From Bacteroidota bacterium (GTDB lineage Bacteria; Bacteroidota; Bacteroidia; UKL13-3): DNA of 64,000 bases. Location of the stretch: the NCBI GenBank assembly GCA_013298895.1, contig JAAFJM010000010.1, positions 1 to 64,000 on the forward strand. Direction: 5' to 3'. Every line of letters starts with the position of its first letter. The stretch's first letter is position 1. The notes below the pieces were generated by a model. That model was not told the DNA's origin, made no database searches, and saw only the letters and a list, made by a program, of their open reading frames with translations. Position numbers and translations under genes: made by a program. Shown here piece after piece: positions 52,507 to 61,308 of this stretch.

Positions 52507-55500
52507 TTGAAAAAGCTATTAATTAAAATATCGTACACAATTATAGGAATTTTCTTTTCCCTATTGCTATTGGGCTACCTTATTTTTAACAGTGGAACTT
52601 TTCAAAATTTTATAATCCAAAAAGCTGATAACTACTTAAGTAAAGCCTTTAAATGCGAAATTTCAATTGGTAGATTTAATTACGATGGTTGGACAACTTT
52701 TAGTTTGGATAATATTTATTGGGGCGATCAAAAAAAGGACACTTTATTTTTTGTAAAAAACTTACAGTTTGATTTAGGTGGAGTTGAACTTGACTCAAGT
52801 AAGTTTACACTTTCCAAAGTAAATATTAATGGAGGTATGTGTAAAATAATTACTTACCCCGATAAAACTTTTAATATTGATGTTTTATTCAATATTTTGG
52901 ATCCAAATGATACCATGCCACCCGACCCCAATGCTCAAAAATTTAAACTTATTTTTGATGAGGTAAATGGAAAAAACTGTAGGTTTAAAATGATTGATTA
53001 TACTGCAAAATGGGATCAGCCTGGGTTTAATCCTTTTGATGAAGATTTTTACAATATTGACATCAAAGCTTCGCATTTTAAAATTATTGAAGACTCGCTT
53101 CATTTTTTTTTACAAAACTTAAGTGGAATGGAAAAAGGTGGTTTGCAAATAAAAAAGATGGCTTGCAAAACTATCATTTCGCCTACCACCATGGAGTTTG
53201 CCAACCTTGATTTACAGCTAAACAAAAGTAAAATTAAGGATTATGCTTGTATGCGCTATGCTAATTACGATAGTATGGCCAATAATTTTATAAGCAATGT
53301 TAAGCTTGAAGCCAATTTAAAACAAAGTTACGTGCACATATCCGACATAGCATTTTTTGCACCGCTTTTAAATCAATATGATTACGATGCTACCATAACT
53401 GCAAAAATTAAAGGTACTATTGATAATTTGAGCATGAAAAATGGCCATTTACGTTATGCAAATAATACCGAATTTAATGGCAGTGCTAGTTTAAGTGGCT
53501 TACCCGATATAGACCAAACGTTTTTTGAAATTAAAGCTGATTATGCCACTTCAACTAAAAAGGAATTAGATAAACTTGCGGGCATGTTATTACCAGCCGA
53601 ATTAGAACGCTTTGGTTTGCTAAAATTTAAAGGCAGTTATACTGGTTTCTATAACGATTTTGTGGCTTATGGAAATTTAGAAACTCCTTTTGGAAATATC
53701 AGTTCAGATTTAAATATGAAACTTACAGATGATGCTTTGCAATCAATTTATTCAGGAAACTTAAACTTAACTGAATTTAATTTAGGTGCATTGTTAAACG
53801 ATACCAAACAGTTTGGAATGGTAAGTCTAACAAGTGAGTTAAATGGAAAAGGATTCAACTTAAAAACGTTAAAAGCAAATACCACTACCACAATTAAAAA
53901 CTTTACTTATAATAATTACGATTATAAAAATATTAGCATAATTGGTGATTTTGACCGAAAGTATTTTAACGGTAAGCTTGAAATAAATGATGAGAATATT
54001 GGTTTTAATTTAGTTGGTAAAGCAGATTTAAACAAAAAAATTCCAGAATTTTTATTTGAAACAAATATAAACCAAGCTCATTTAAAAACACTCAATTTAT
54101 ACGATAAAGACATAATTTTAACAACCAAAATTAAGGGTGATTTTGCTGTAAAAGATATTGATAGAAATAATGGTGAACTTAATATTAGTAACACCTCTTT
54201 AGAATACAACCATGTTGATTATACAATTAATCAAATTAAAGTAAAATCAAGCAATGCTGGAACTGAAAACAGAAATTTGGTGCTAAAAAGCGATTTCCTA
54301 AATGCTACTATTAATGGAGAATATAATTTTTTAAGTCTTTACAAATCCTTTAACAACATGCTATGTAAAGTGGTGCCTAATTATTTATCGCCATATAAAA
54401 ACGAAGAAATTACCAAACAGAACTTTAGCTTTGATTTAGCTTTAGATAATACTCAAAAACTAAATGTATTATTTTTTCCTGACTTAGATATAGAGCAACT
54501 TGAGCTAAAAGGTAATTTAAATAATTATAAAGATAAAGCCGAGGTGCTTGGTTATGTTGAAACATTTAGATACAAAAATTATCTGTTAAATGATTTAACC
54601 TTAAAAACAGAAATTAAACCCAATAATTCAGCTCAATTTTTATTTGCTATTTCAAAGTTTGCCCAAAATGATACCATTTTGATGAAGGAGTTTGCATTAA
54701 AAGCTAGTGGGGCAAACAATAAAGCGTTACTACAAGTCATTGTTCAAGATACAACCAGTTTAATTTATGCTAACCTAAACAGTGCAGTCAATTTTTTACC
54801 AAAACAAGTTCAGTTTAAGTTTAACGAATCTAACATCATCTATAGTCAATCAAACTGGAAAATAAATCCGGATGGAGAATTAAATTTATACGACTCATTG
54901 ATTAAAATAGAACAAGTATCATTAAGTAGTGGCAAACAATTGATAGCAATAAATGGGCAGGTTAATCAAAAAACTAGCAAAAAGAATTTATTGGTTTCGT
55001 TAACCGATTTTGAACTCAACAACCTAAATTTACTTTATCCTAATTTATACATTAACATAGAGGGGAAAAGTAATGGTAATCTTTCATATCAATCGTACCA
55101 AGATAAGAATATAATAAATGGAAATGTAGTTGTAAATAACTTAAAATTGGATAACGACACCATTGGTGATATTGAGTTAATAAGTAATTTTGATGATAAA
55201 AATAAACGACTTTCGTTTGATGCAACTGCTTTAAACGGTAAATTAAATAATTTTGAAGCCAGTGGTTATTGGTTAGTTAATACCAACGTAATTGATGCCA
55301 ATGTTAGCTTTAGTGAGGCCGATGCAAGCGCCTTTCAATCGTTTGGTAAAGATTATATAACCATTTATAAAGGTAAACTAAGTTTAAAAGCATTGGTGAG
55401 TGGAACATTAGATAAACCAGATATTGATGGCGTTTTACAAGTAAATAATTTACATACCAAAATTAACTATTTACAAACTACTTACCATTGCACCAACACC

Positions 55501-56889
55501 ATTCATTTTAATAAAAGTATCATAGAGTTTGTACCTTTTGAAATGATGGATATAAATAACAATATTGCCAAAGTAAATGGCAGTATCAATCACCATAATT
55601 TTAACAGATTTGACTTTGATATAGATATCAAAGACTTTAATAACTTAATGGTTTTGAACACCACTAGTAAAGATAATTCGCTTTACCATGGACAAGCATT
55701 TGGAAGTGGAAATATGTCGATTAAGGGTCCCTTAAATGATATTGCACTAAACATAGAAGCTGCTACCGAAAAAGGCACCAAAGTTACTATTACTCCATTT
55801 GGTGTAAGCGATGGTGAAGATGAAACACTGATGCACTTCAATTCAAAAGATACCACCAAAAAACTTTTAATAACAAGGCAAGAAAATTTAAGTGGATTTT
55901 CAATAAATTGTTTAATAAAAACTAGGCCAAATGCTGAAGTAGCAATTTTGTTAAATGAACAAACTGACGATAAAATTAGAGCTACTGGCTTAGGTGATAT
56001 AAAACTTGAACTTACGCGACAAGGCGCATTTAATATGTATGGCGAGTATAATGTAATTGAGGGCGACTATATTTTTACTGCATTAAATATTGTACCAAAA
56101 AAATTTAAATTACAGAAAAGTAACATAAATTGGAGTGGCGACCCATTGAATGCTCAGCTAAATATTGTTGGTATTTATAAGTTAAGAACTACAACAAGCG
56201 AACTTACAGGTAATAATGCAGCTGCCGCTCAAAATACGAACGGAACAGCAACAAGTGACCCCAAAACTACAGTTGAAGCAGTTATGAATATTAAAGGATC
56301 ATTATTACAACCTCAATATGTATTTGATTTAAATTTCCCTGATATTGATAATTCAATGAACAGCAGCAGTATTTCTGATTTAAATTTAGCAGTCAGTAAT
56401 TTACGTAAAGAGCCAGAAAATATGACTCAGCAAATTATTAGTTTAATAGTTTTTGGAAGATTTACGGCAATTAATTCGGCTAATTCAGCCACTGCAGGAA
56501 TAAATAATAATATTGGAATTAATACCCTTTCTCAAATAGCGTCAGCTCAAGTTACCAATATAGTAAATAAGTATATACCTAATTTTGACTTAAATGTTGA
56601 TCTTATAAACAGTACAGACCAAACTAGAAGAAATATTATTATATCCGCTAGTAAGAAATTACTTAATAATAAATTGGAAGTACGTGGAAGTTTTGCTACC
56701 GATAATTCACAAAATAATATTTTAGCACAATACAATATTTCACAAAATGGAAATTTTAAAGCAAGAGCATTTAACCGCTTTACAACAGATCCAATTTTTA
56801 ATAGAAACATAACCACTCAAGGTATTGGATTGTACTATCGCAAAGAATTTGATGGCATAAAAGATTTATTTAAAAAAAGAAGTTATTAG
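52507..56889 (+). CDS. tamB: Translocation/assembly module protein TamB
   Basis: A 1460-residue envelope protein, anchored by one N-terminal helix (about 8-28) and spanning the periplasm as a long beta-taco, thought to carry phospholipids or assist outer-membrane protein assembly. The start region resembles AsmA (YLSKAFKCEISIGRFNYDGW). The C-terminal DUF490/TamB domain (about 1060-1460) includes GEYNVIEGDYIFTALNIVPKKFKL and QIISLIVFGRF. TTG start. The tsaD-tamB divergence is common in Bacteroidota. Confidence 0.9.
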   Translation: MKKLLIKISYTIIGIFFSLLLLGYLIFNSGTFQNFIIQKADNYLSKAFKCEISIGRFNYDGWTTFSLDNIYWGDQKKDTLFFVKNLQFDLGGVELDSSKFTLSKVNINGGMCKIITYPDKTFNIDVLFNILDPNDTMPPDPNAQKFKLIFDEVNGKNCRFKMIDYTAKWDQPGFNPFDEDFYNIDIKASHFKIIEDSLHFFLQNLSGMEKGGLQIKKMACKTIISPTTMEFANLDLQLNKSKIKDYACMRYANYDSMANNFISNVKLEANLKQSYVHISDIAFFAPLLNQYDYDATITAKIKGTIDNLSMKNGHLRYANNTEFNGSASLSGLPDIDQTFFEIKADYATSTKKELDKLAGMLLPAELERFGLLKFKGSYTGFYNDFVAYGNLETPFGNISSDLNMKLTDDALQSIYSGNLNLTEFNLGALLNDTKQFGMVSLTSELNGKGFNLKTLKANTTTTIKNFTYNNYDYKNISIIGDFDRKYFNGKLEINDENIGFNLVGKADLNKKIPEFLFETNINQAHLKTLNLYDKDIILTTKIKGDFAVKDIDRNNGELNISNTSLEYNHVDYTINQIKVKSSNAGTENRNLVLKSDFLNATINGEYNFLSLYKSFNNMLCKVVPNYLSPYKNEEITKQNFSFDLALDNTQKLNVLFFPDLDIEQLELKGNLNNYKDKAEVLGYVETFRYKNYLLNDLTLKTEIKPNNSAQFLFAISKFAQNDTILMKEFALKASGANNKALLQVIVQDTTSLIYANLNSAVNFLPKQVQFKFNESNIIYSQSNWKINPDGELNLYDSLIKIEQVSLSSGKQLIAINGQVNQKTSKKNLLVSLTDFELNNLNLLYPNLYINIEGKSNGNLSYQSYQDKNIINGNVVVNNLKLDNDTIGDIELISNFDDKNKRLSFDATALNGKLNNFEASGYWLVNTNVIDANVSFSEADASAFQSFGKDYITIYKGKLSLKALVSGTLDKPDIDGVLQVNNLHTKINYLQTTYHCTNTIHFNKSIIEFVPFEMMDINNNIAKVNGSINHHNFNRFDFDIDIKDFNNLMVLNTTSKDNSLYHGQAFGSGNMSIKGPLNDIALNIEAATEKGTKVTITPFGVSDGEDETLMHFNSKDTTKKLLITRQENLSGFSINCLIKTRPNAEVAILLNEQTDDKIRATGLGDIKLELTRQGAFNMYGEYNVIEGDYIFTALNIVPKKFKLQKSNINWSGDPLNAQLNIVGIYKLRTTTSELTGNNAAAAQNTNGTATSDPKTTVEAVMNIKGSLLQPQYVFDLNFPDIDNSMNSSSISDLNLAVSNLRKEPENMTQQIISLIVFGRFTAINSANSATAGINNNIGINTLSQIASAQVTNIVNKYIPNFDLNVDLINSTDQTRRNIIISASKKLLNNKLEVRGSFATDNSQNNILAQYNISQNGNFKARAFNRFTTDPIFNRNITTQGIGLYYRKEFDGIKDLFKKRSY

Positions 56890-57063
56890 TTTTTAATATA
56901 AAGAAGTAAACCTTAAAAAGTTGTAATTTTTTAAATAATAAACATTTGTTAAACATGGATAAACATTTTATGGTTCAATCATTTTGTTAACTGTAAGCAT
57001 CATATTCATGGTTTTTAACCTAATGAAAGAAATTAATTTTTCGGTTATAGAACTTTTCAATCA

Positions 57064-57243
57064 ATGAGTTCGAGAGAAAACTTGATTTATGCCAATAAAT
57101 TGTCAGCTAAATTTTTAGTATATCTTTTTTCAATATTATTTACTGTTTCAATTATGTGTAATTTACAAGGTATAGATTACGAAAAATATTATTGGGCAAT
57201 TTGTGGAGGAGGTATATTAATATCAATGTTTTACATTGAATAA
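57064..57243 (+). CDS. Small two-helix membrane protein
   Basis: A 59-residue protein (MSSRENLIYANKLSAKFLVY...) with hydrophobic helices at about 17-33 and 45-58, a charged N-terminus and a middle loop GIDYEKYY. It lies alone in the 580-bp gap between tamB and rlmD and is followed by a good terminator, which supports real expression. No family recognised. Confidence 0.5.
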   Translation: MSSRENLIYANKLSAKFLVYLFSILFTVSIMCNLQGIDYEKYYWAICGGGILISMFYIE

Positions 57244-57322
57244 AAATTGAAATTTGGTGAGAAAAAGTTTTAATTACTACAATAACAATTTTTAACCAAG
57301 GTGGATTCCTTACCAACCTTCA

Positions 57323-57359
57323 AAAAAGTTCAATCATTTATTTGGTTGAACTTTTTTTA
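57323..57359 (+). terminator. Terminator after the small membrane gene
   Basis: Stem AAAAAGTTCAA / TTGAACTTTTT around a loop TCATTTATTTGG, ending in T7. About 80 bases after the small gene's stop. Confidence 0.8.
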
Positions 57360-57419
57360 TAATAAATACCTTTAAAATACTGTTATTTGCAAACAGAATA
57401 ATCTGCGTTTATAAGCGAG

Positions 57420-57437
57420 TCCCGATAGCTATCGGGA
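57420..57437. repeat. 18-bp perfect palindrome centred on AGCT
   Basis: TCCCGATAGCTATCGGGA, in the leader of rlmD, 30 bases before its start. Same size and centre as the palindrome at 18783. It could be a mobile or regulatory element, or an RNA hairpin that affects rlmD. Confidence 0.75.
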
Positions 57438-57467
57438 TGCGAGGAACCAAAAAAAAATAATACAACA

Positions 57468-58877
57468 TTGAGCAAGAGAAAATTTAAACCATACGTTTTA
57501 GAAAATATTGAAATAATCAATGCTGGTAGTGAGGGAAAAGCTATTGCAAAGCACGAAGGACAAGTAATTTTTGTTGATTTTGCTGTTCCTGGAGATATAG
57601 TAGATTTATATGTTCATAATAAAAAGAAAAGTTTTTGTTTTGCACGAATTCATAAAATTGTAAAACCTTCAGATGAACGTATAGAACCTTTTTGTGCTCA
57701 TTTTGGAACTTGTGGTGGCTGTAAATGGCAGCACATGAGTTACCCAATTCAATTAAAATACAAACAGCAACAAGTAATTGATGCTTTTGAACGCATTGGT
57801 AAATTTCCTTTTCCAACTCCTGAAAATATAATTGGTTCAGCTCAAACTCAGTATTACAGAAATAAATTAGAGTTTACATTTACAGATAAAAAATGGCTTG
57901 AAACACTTGATAACAAAGACGAATTAAGCGTGGCCGAACATAAAGGTTTAGGTTTTCATATTCCTGGAAAATTTGATAAAATTTTGGATGTTCAAAAATG
58001 TTATTTGATGGACGATTTCCATAATCAAATAAGAAATACCATTAAAGAATTTTGTGTAAATCAAGGATTTGATTTCTTCAATGCCCGCAGCCAAGAAGGA
58101 TTTATGCGCAATATGATTTTGCGTAATACCAGCTTAAACGAGTGGATGTTAATAGTTGTTTTTAAACAAAACGATGAAGAAAAAATAAATGTGTTGATGG
58201 AATATTTAAAAAATACTTTCCCTCAAATAACCTCATTGTTATATGTGGTAAACGATAAAATGAACGACACCATTCACGATTTGGATGTGCATGTTTATGC
58301 AGGAAAATCATACATGGTGGAGCAATTAGAAGATTTGAAATTTAATATTCAACCTAAATCGTTTTTCCAAACCAATACTGAGCAAACTTTTAATTTATAC
58401 AACGAAGCGCGTAAAATGGCCAATATCCAAAGCCATGAAACAGTTTACGATTTATATACTGGTGTGGGTTCAATAGCTAATTTTGTAGCTAAACAAGCGT
58501 TAACAGTTGTGGGTATTGAGTATGTGGAGCAAGCAATTATTGATGCTAAAGAAAACTCAGCCATCAATCAAATAAACAATACACACTTTTATGCAGGCGA
58601 TATGAAAGATGTGTTGAATGATGAATTGATTGCAAAGCATGGCAAACCTGATGTAATAATTACTGATCCACCTCGTGCAGGAATGCATCCTGATGTAATC
58701 AATAAAATGTTGGAATTACGTGCTCCTAAAATTGTGTATGTAAGCTGTAATCCTGCTAGCCAAGCGCGTGACATAGCTATGATGCAAGAAGTTTATAAAG
58801 TAACCAAAGTGCAAGCGGTAGATATGTTTCCGCATACGCATCATGTAGAGTGTGTTACGTTATTAGAGTTGATTTAG
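57468..58877 (+). CDS. rlmD: 23S rRNA (uracil-C5)-methyltransferase, RlmD/RumA type
   Basis: A 469-residue SAM-dependent methyltransferase for U1939-type sites of 23S rRNA. The N-terminal TRAM domain (about 8-68) is followed by a [4Fe-4S] motif CAHFGTCGGCKWQHM (about 77-91). The catalytic domain has QPKSFFQTNTEQ, VYDLYTGVGSIANFVA (SAM loop), ITDPPRAGMHP, and YVSCNPASQARD with the catalytic Cys. TTG start. Motifs fit RlmD, but close paralogs with other rRNA/tRNA targets exist in Bacteroidota. Confidence 0.92.
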   Translation: MSKRKFKPYVLENIEIINAGSEGKAIAKHEGQVIFVDFAVPGDIVDLYVHNKKKSFCFARIHKIVKPSDERIEPFCAHFGTCGGCKWQHMSYPIQLKYKQQQVIDAFERIGKFPFPTPENIIGSAQTQYYRNKLEFTFTDKKWLETLDNKDELSVAEHKGLGFHIPGKFDKILDVQKCYLMDDFHNQIRNTIKEFCVNQGFDFFNARSQEGFMRNMILRNTSLNEWMLIVVFKQNDEEKINVLMEYLKNTFPQITSLLYVVNDKMNDTIHDLDVHVYAGKSYMVEQLEDLKFNIQPKSFFQTNTEQTFNLYNEARKMANIQSHETVYDLYTGVGSIANFVAKQALTVVGIEYVEQAIIDAKENSAINQINNTHFYAGDMKDVLNDELIAKHGKPDVIITDPPRAGMHPDVINKMLELRAPKIVYVSCNPASQARDIAMMQEVYKVTKVQAVDMFPHTHHVECVTLLELI

Positions 58878-59066
58878 GAGAATTGTGATTTTTGATGTGT
58901 GAAATATGAGATAGAGGTTGAGAAATGTGAGATGAGATGTGAGAGATGAGCGTTGAGAATTGAGAAAAATGAGTGCTGAGAACATTAACCTTGTAATCTT
59001 TCAAACCTTGTAACCTTCTACACCTTGTGATCTCTAAATCTCTAAATCAAAAAATCTTTAAATAAA
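58878..59066. repeat. Degenerate intergenic satellite
   Basis: Tandem variants of GAGAAATGTGAGATGAGATG followed by CCTTGTAATCTTTCAAACCT-type and CTCTAAATCTCTAAATC units. Resembles 26474-26653 and 34736-34890. Nothing codes here. Confidence 0.6.
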
Positions 59067-59069
59067 ATA

Positions 59070-59546
59070 ATGAATAGAACTTATATTTTATTAGGAACCA
59101 ATTTAGGTGATAAAAGGGCCAATTTACTAAAAGCTGTTGAACTTATAAAAAATCATTCTTTATTAACAAAACAATCGAGCATATATGAAACTGCGGCTTG
59201 GGGTAATACCAATCAAGATAATTTTTACAACCAAGTAATTGAGGTAAAAACTGAATTATCTGCTAATGATTTGTTGCAAACGCTTTTGCAAATAGAAATC
59301 CAAATGGGAAGAGTGCGCAATCAGAAATGGGAAGCGAGGATAATTGATTTGGATATTTTATATTATAACCATGAAATAATTGATACTGAAAATTTAAAAG
59401 TTCCGCATCCTTATTTGCATGTTCGGAGGTTTACTTTAGCACCATTGGTTCAAATTGCTCCCGAGTTTTTGCATCCTGTTTTTAATAAAACCAATACAGC
59501 ACTTTTAGAAAATTGTAGCGATAATAGTGAGGTGAAATTGGTATAA
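59070..59546 (+). CDS. folK: 2-amino-4-hydroxy-6-hydroxymethyldihydropteridine pyrophosphokinase
   Basis: Pyrophosphorylates hydroxymethyl-dihydropterin in folate synthesis. A 158-residue protein with ILLGTNLGDKRANL (N-terminal loop), SSIYETAAWG, NFYNQVIEV (pterin pocket) and RVRNQKWEARIIDLDILYY (Mg2+-binding DLD). The usual Pro in W-x-P-R is Ala here (WEAR). Rest conforms. Confidence 0.94.
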   Translation: MNRTYILLGTNLGDKRANLLKAVELIKNHSLLTKQSSIYETAAWGNTNQDNFYNQVIEVKTELSANDLLQTLLQIEIQMGRVRNQKWEARIIDLDILYYNHEIIDTENLKVPHPYLHVRRFTLAPLVQIAPEFLHPVFNKTNTALLENCSDNSEVKLV

Positions 59547-59614
59547 ATATTATTAAGTTTACATAAATTATTTAATTTAAAACGTATTTTCGTTACTCAA
59601 TAAAATAGCTTATT

Positions 59615-60562
59615 ATGAAATTGACTCTCCAATTATTGTTTATCCTATTTTTAGGTTTTAGCGAAATAAGTGCACAGATTAGACCTTTTCAAGGCATTTA
59701 TAATTTAGATAGTTGTGATTTTGAAAGTGTTGCTTGTCAATATGTTAGTTTTACAAATGATAGCAATAATGTTTGGCAATTAGGTAAGCCCAATAAAGTG
59801 CTTTTTGATAGTGCTTATAGTGGAAATAATGCAATAGTTACTGATACAACTAATTCTTATCCGGTAAATAATCATTCATATTTTGATGTAAGAATTGTTT
59901 CAAAAAATAATGCCCCTTATGGCAATAGAATTATAAGTTTTAAACACAAATTTGATACTGATAGTTTAAAAGATGGCGGTTATATTGAAGTATCTTATGA
60001 TAATGGAAATACTTGGAACAATGTTATCTATCAAAACGGTGATCGTAAACCTGCATTTTTTGCAACAGAAAATATGTACTCAAGTAATGATTCTTTATTC
60101 AATGGAAAAGTAGGGTTTTCTGGAAAATCAAAAGGTTGGATTTATTCTCGTATTCAGTGGGTTTGGGTTTTTGTTATGAAACAATATTCTGATACCATTA
60201 TTTTACGATTTAATTTTATGAGTGATTCAATTCAAACTAATAAAGCAGGTTGGATAATTGATGATTTCATGATTTCATATGTTGATCAAGGTAGTGGAGT
60301 AAATAACATTTCGAAACGTGCAACTTATTTAGAAATATCGCCCAACCCAATAAATGAAAATACTAAAATCAATTTAATTGGAACTATTGGATCTAATTAC
60401 AACATTACTCTTTTAAACAGCTTAGGGCAAACTGTTAAAAATATTGATATTATTGATCAACAGGCTATTTTAAATAATCAAAGTTTAAAGCAAGGACTTT
60501 ATTTTGTTCAATTAAAAAAAGAAGAACAAGTGTTAGAAACTAAAAAAATAATAGTAGAATAA
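59615..60562 (+). CDS. Secreted protein with type IX secretion sorting domain
   Basis: A 315-residue exported protein. Signal peptide MKLTLQLLFILFLGFSEISAQ. A beta-sandwich body (about 30-220; GGYIEVSYDNGNTWNNV and GWIIDDFMIS are typical of jellyroll/MAM-like adhesive domains). The C-terminal 75 residues form a type A T9SS signal: YLEISPNPINENTKINL, LLNSLGQTVKNI and GLYFVQLKKEEQVLETKKIIVE. This indicates the organism has a T9SS, with cargo released or attached at the surface. Ligand unknown. Confidence 0.9.
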   Translation: MKLTLQLLFILFLGFSEISAQIRPFQGIYNLDSCDFESVACQYVSFTNDSNNVWQLGKPNKVLFDSAYSGNNAIVTDTTNSYPVNNHSYFDVRIVSKNNAPYGNRIISFKHKFDTDSLKDGGYIEVSYDNGNTWNNVIYQNGDRKPAFFATENMYSSNDSLFNGKVGFSGKSKGWIYSRIQWVWVFVMKQYSDTIILRFNFMSDSIQTNKAGWIIDDFMISYVDQGSGVNNISKRATYLEISPNPINENTKINLIGTIGSNYNITLLNSLGQTVKNIDIIDQQAILNNQSLKQGLYFVQLKKEEQVLETKKIIVE

Positions 60563-60677
60563 TTTTTGCTAATATTTTCTATATAAATACGCTATTCAAT
60601 TCTAAATCTGAAAGAAATTTTAAAAACTTTTGCAATTGAAATTAGTTAAAGGTTCAAAGAATTATAGCTCAACAGAA

Positions 60678-61262
60678 CTAATCTAAATTGGCAAAAACCT
60701 CGTCTAAATTTAAAACAAAACCGGGTAAAATAGGGGTGATAATTTTATCGCCAAGCGTGAGTAGTTTAGAAGGTTGGTATTTTCCATTTACCAGAGTATA
60801 AACCAACATGGTTTGGCTTTCAGGCTCAATTATCCAATATTCTTTCACAGCAGACTCTTCATAAACTTCATATTTGTTTTGAAGTTCCTTTTTATTATTT
60901 CCTTTCGATAAAATTTCAATAATTAAATCAGGAGCTCCAATGCAGCCAGCATCGTCTAATTTAGTTGGGTCGCAAATTACACAAATATCGGGTTGAACTA
61001 CTGTAAATATATCTTCGTTTTTTCTAGATTTTACCGGTAATCTCACATCAAAAGGTGCAGAATAAACTTTACATTTTTGTCCTTCTAAAAGATTGAATAT
61101 TTTACTACTAATTCTTATAGAAATAGTTTGATGCACTCTTTTTGGAGCACTTAGTTTATAAACTCTTCCTTTAATAATTTCAACCATTTCATCCATGGTC
61201 CATTTAAGGTAATCGGCATACGAGTAGTTAACATACGATAAGTCAGGCTCATTTACTTCCAT
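60678..61262 (-). CDS. Uma2-family (DUF820) PD-(D/E)xK nuclease-fold protein
   Basis: A 194-residue protein of the Uma2 family. YADYLKWTMDEMVEIIKGRVYKLSAPKRVHQ, then VQPDICVIC and APDLIIEILSKGNNKKELQNKYEVYEESAVKEYWII hold the D...E-x-L pattern of the restriction-endonuclease fold. Family members are common stand-alone genes in Bacteroidota and Cyanobacteria without a settled role. Not visibly part of a toxin or restriction pair here. Confidence 0.85.
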   Translation of the reverse strand: MEVNEPDLSYVNYSYADYLKWTMDEMVEIIKGRVYKLSAPKRVHQTISIRISSKIFNLLEGQKCKVYSAPFDVRLPVKSRKNEDIFTVVQPDICVICDPTKLDDAGCIGAPDLIIEILSKGNNKKELQNKYEVYEESAVKEYWIIEPESQTMLVYTLVNGKYQPSKLLTLGDKIITPILPGFVLNLDEVFANLD

Positions 61263-61308
61263 AGAATGATTGATTTTTATAGTTCAAAAATAGAATAAAT
61301 TTATTGAA

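Noticed and set aside
60678-61262. Uma2 gene as part of a restriction or toxin-antitoxin module
   Set aside because: Neighbours are a T9SS cargo gene and a photolyase-like gene; no partner methyltransferase or antitoxin is adjacent.
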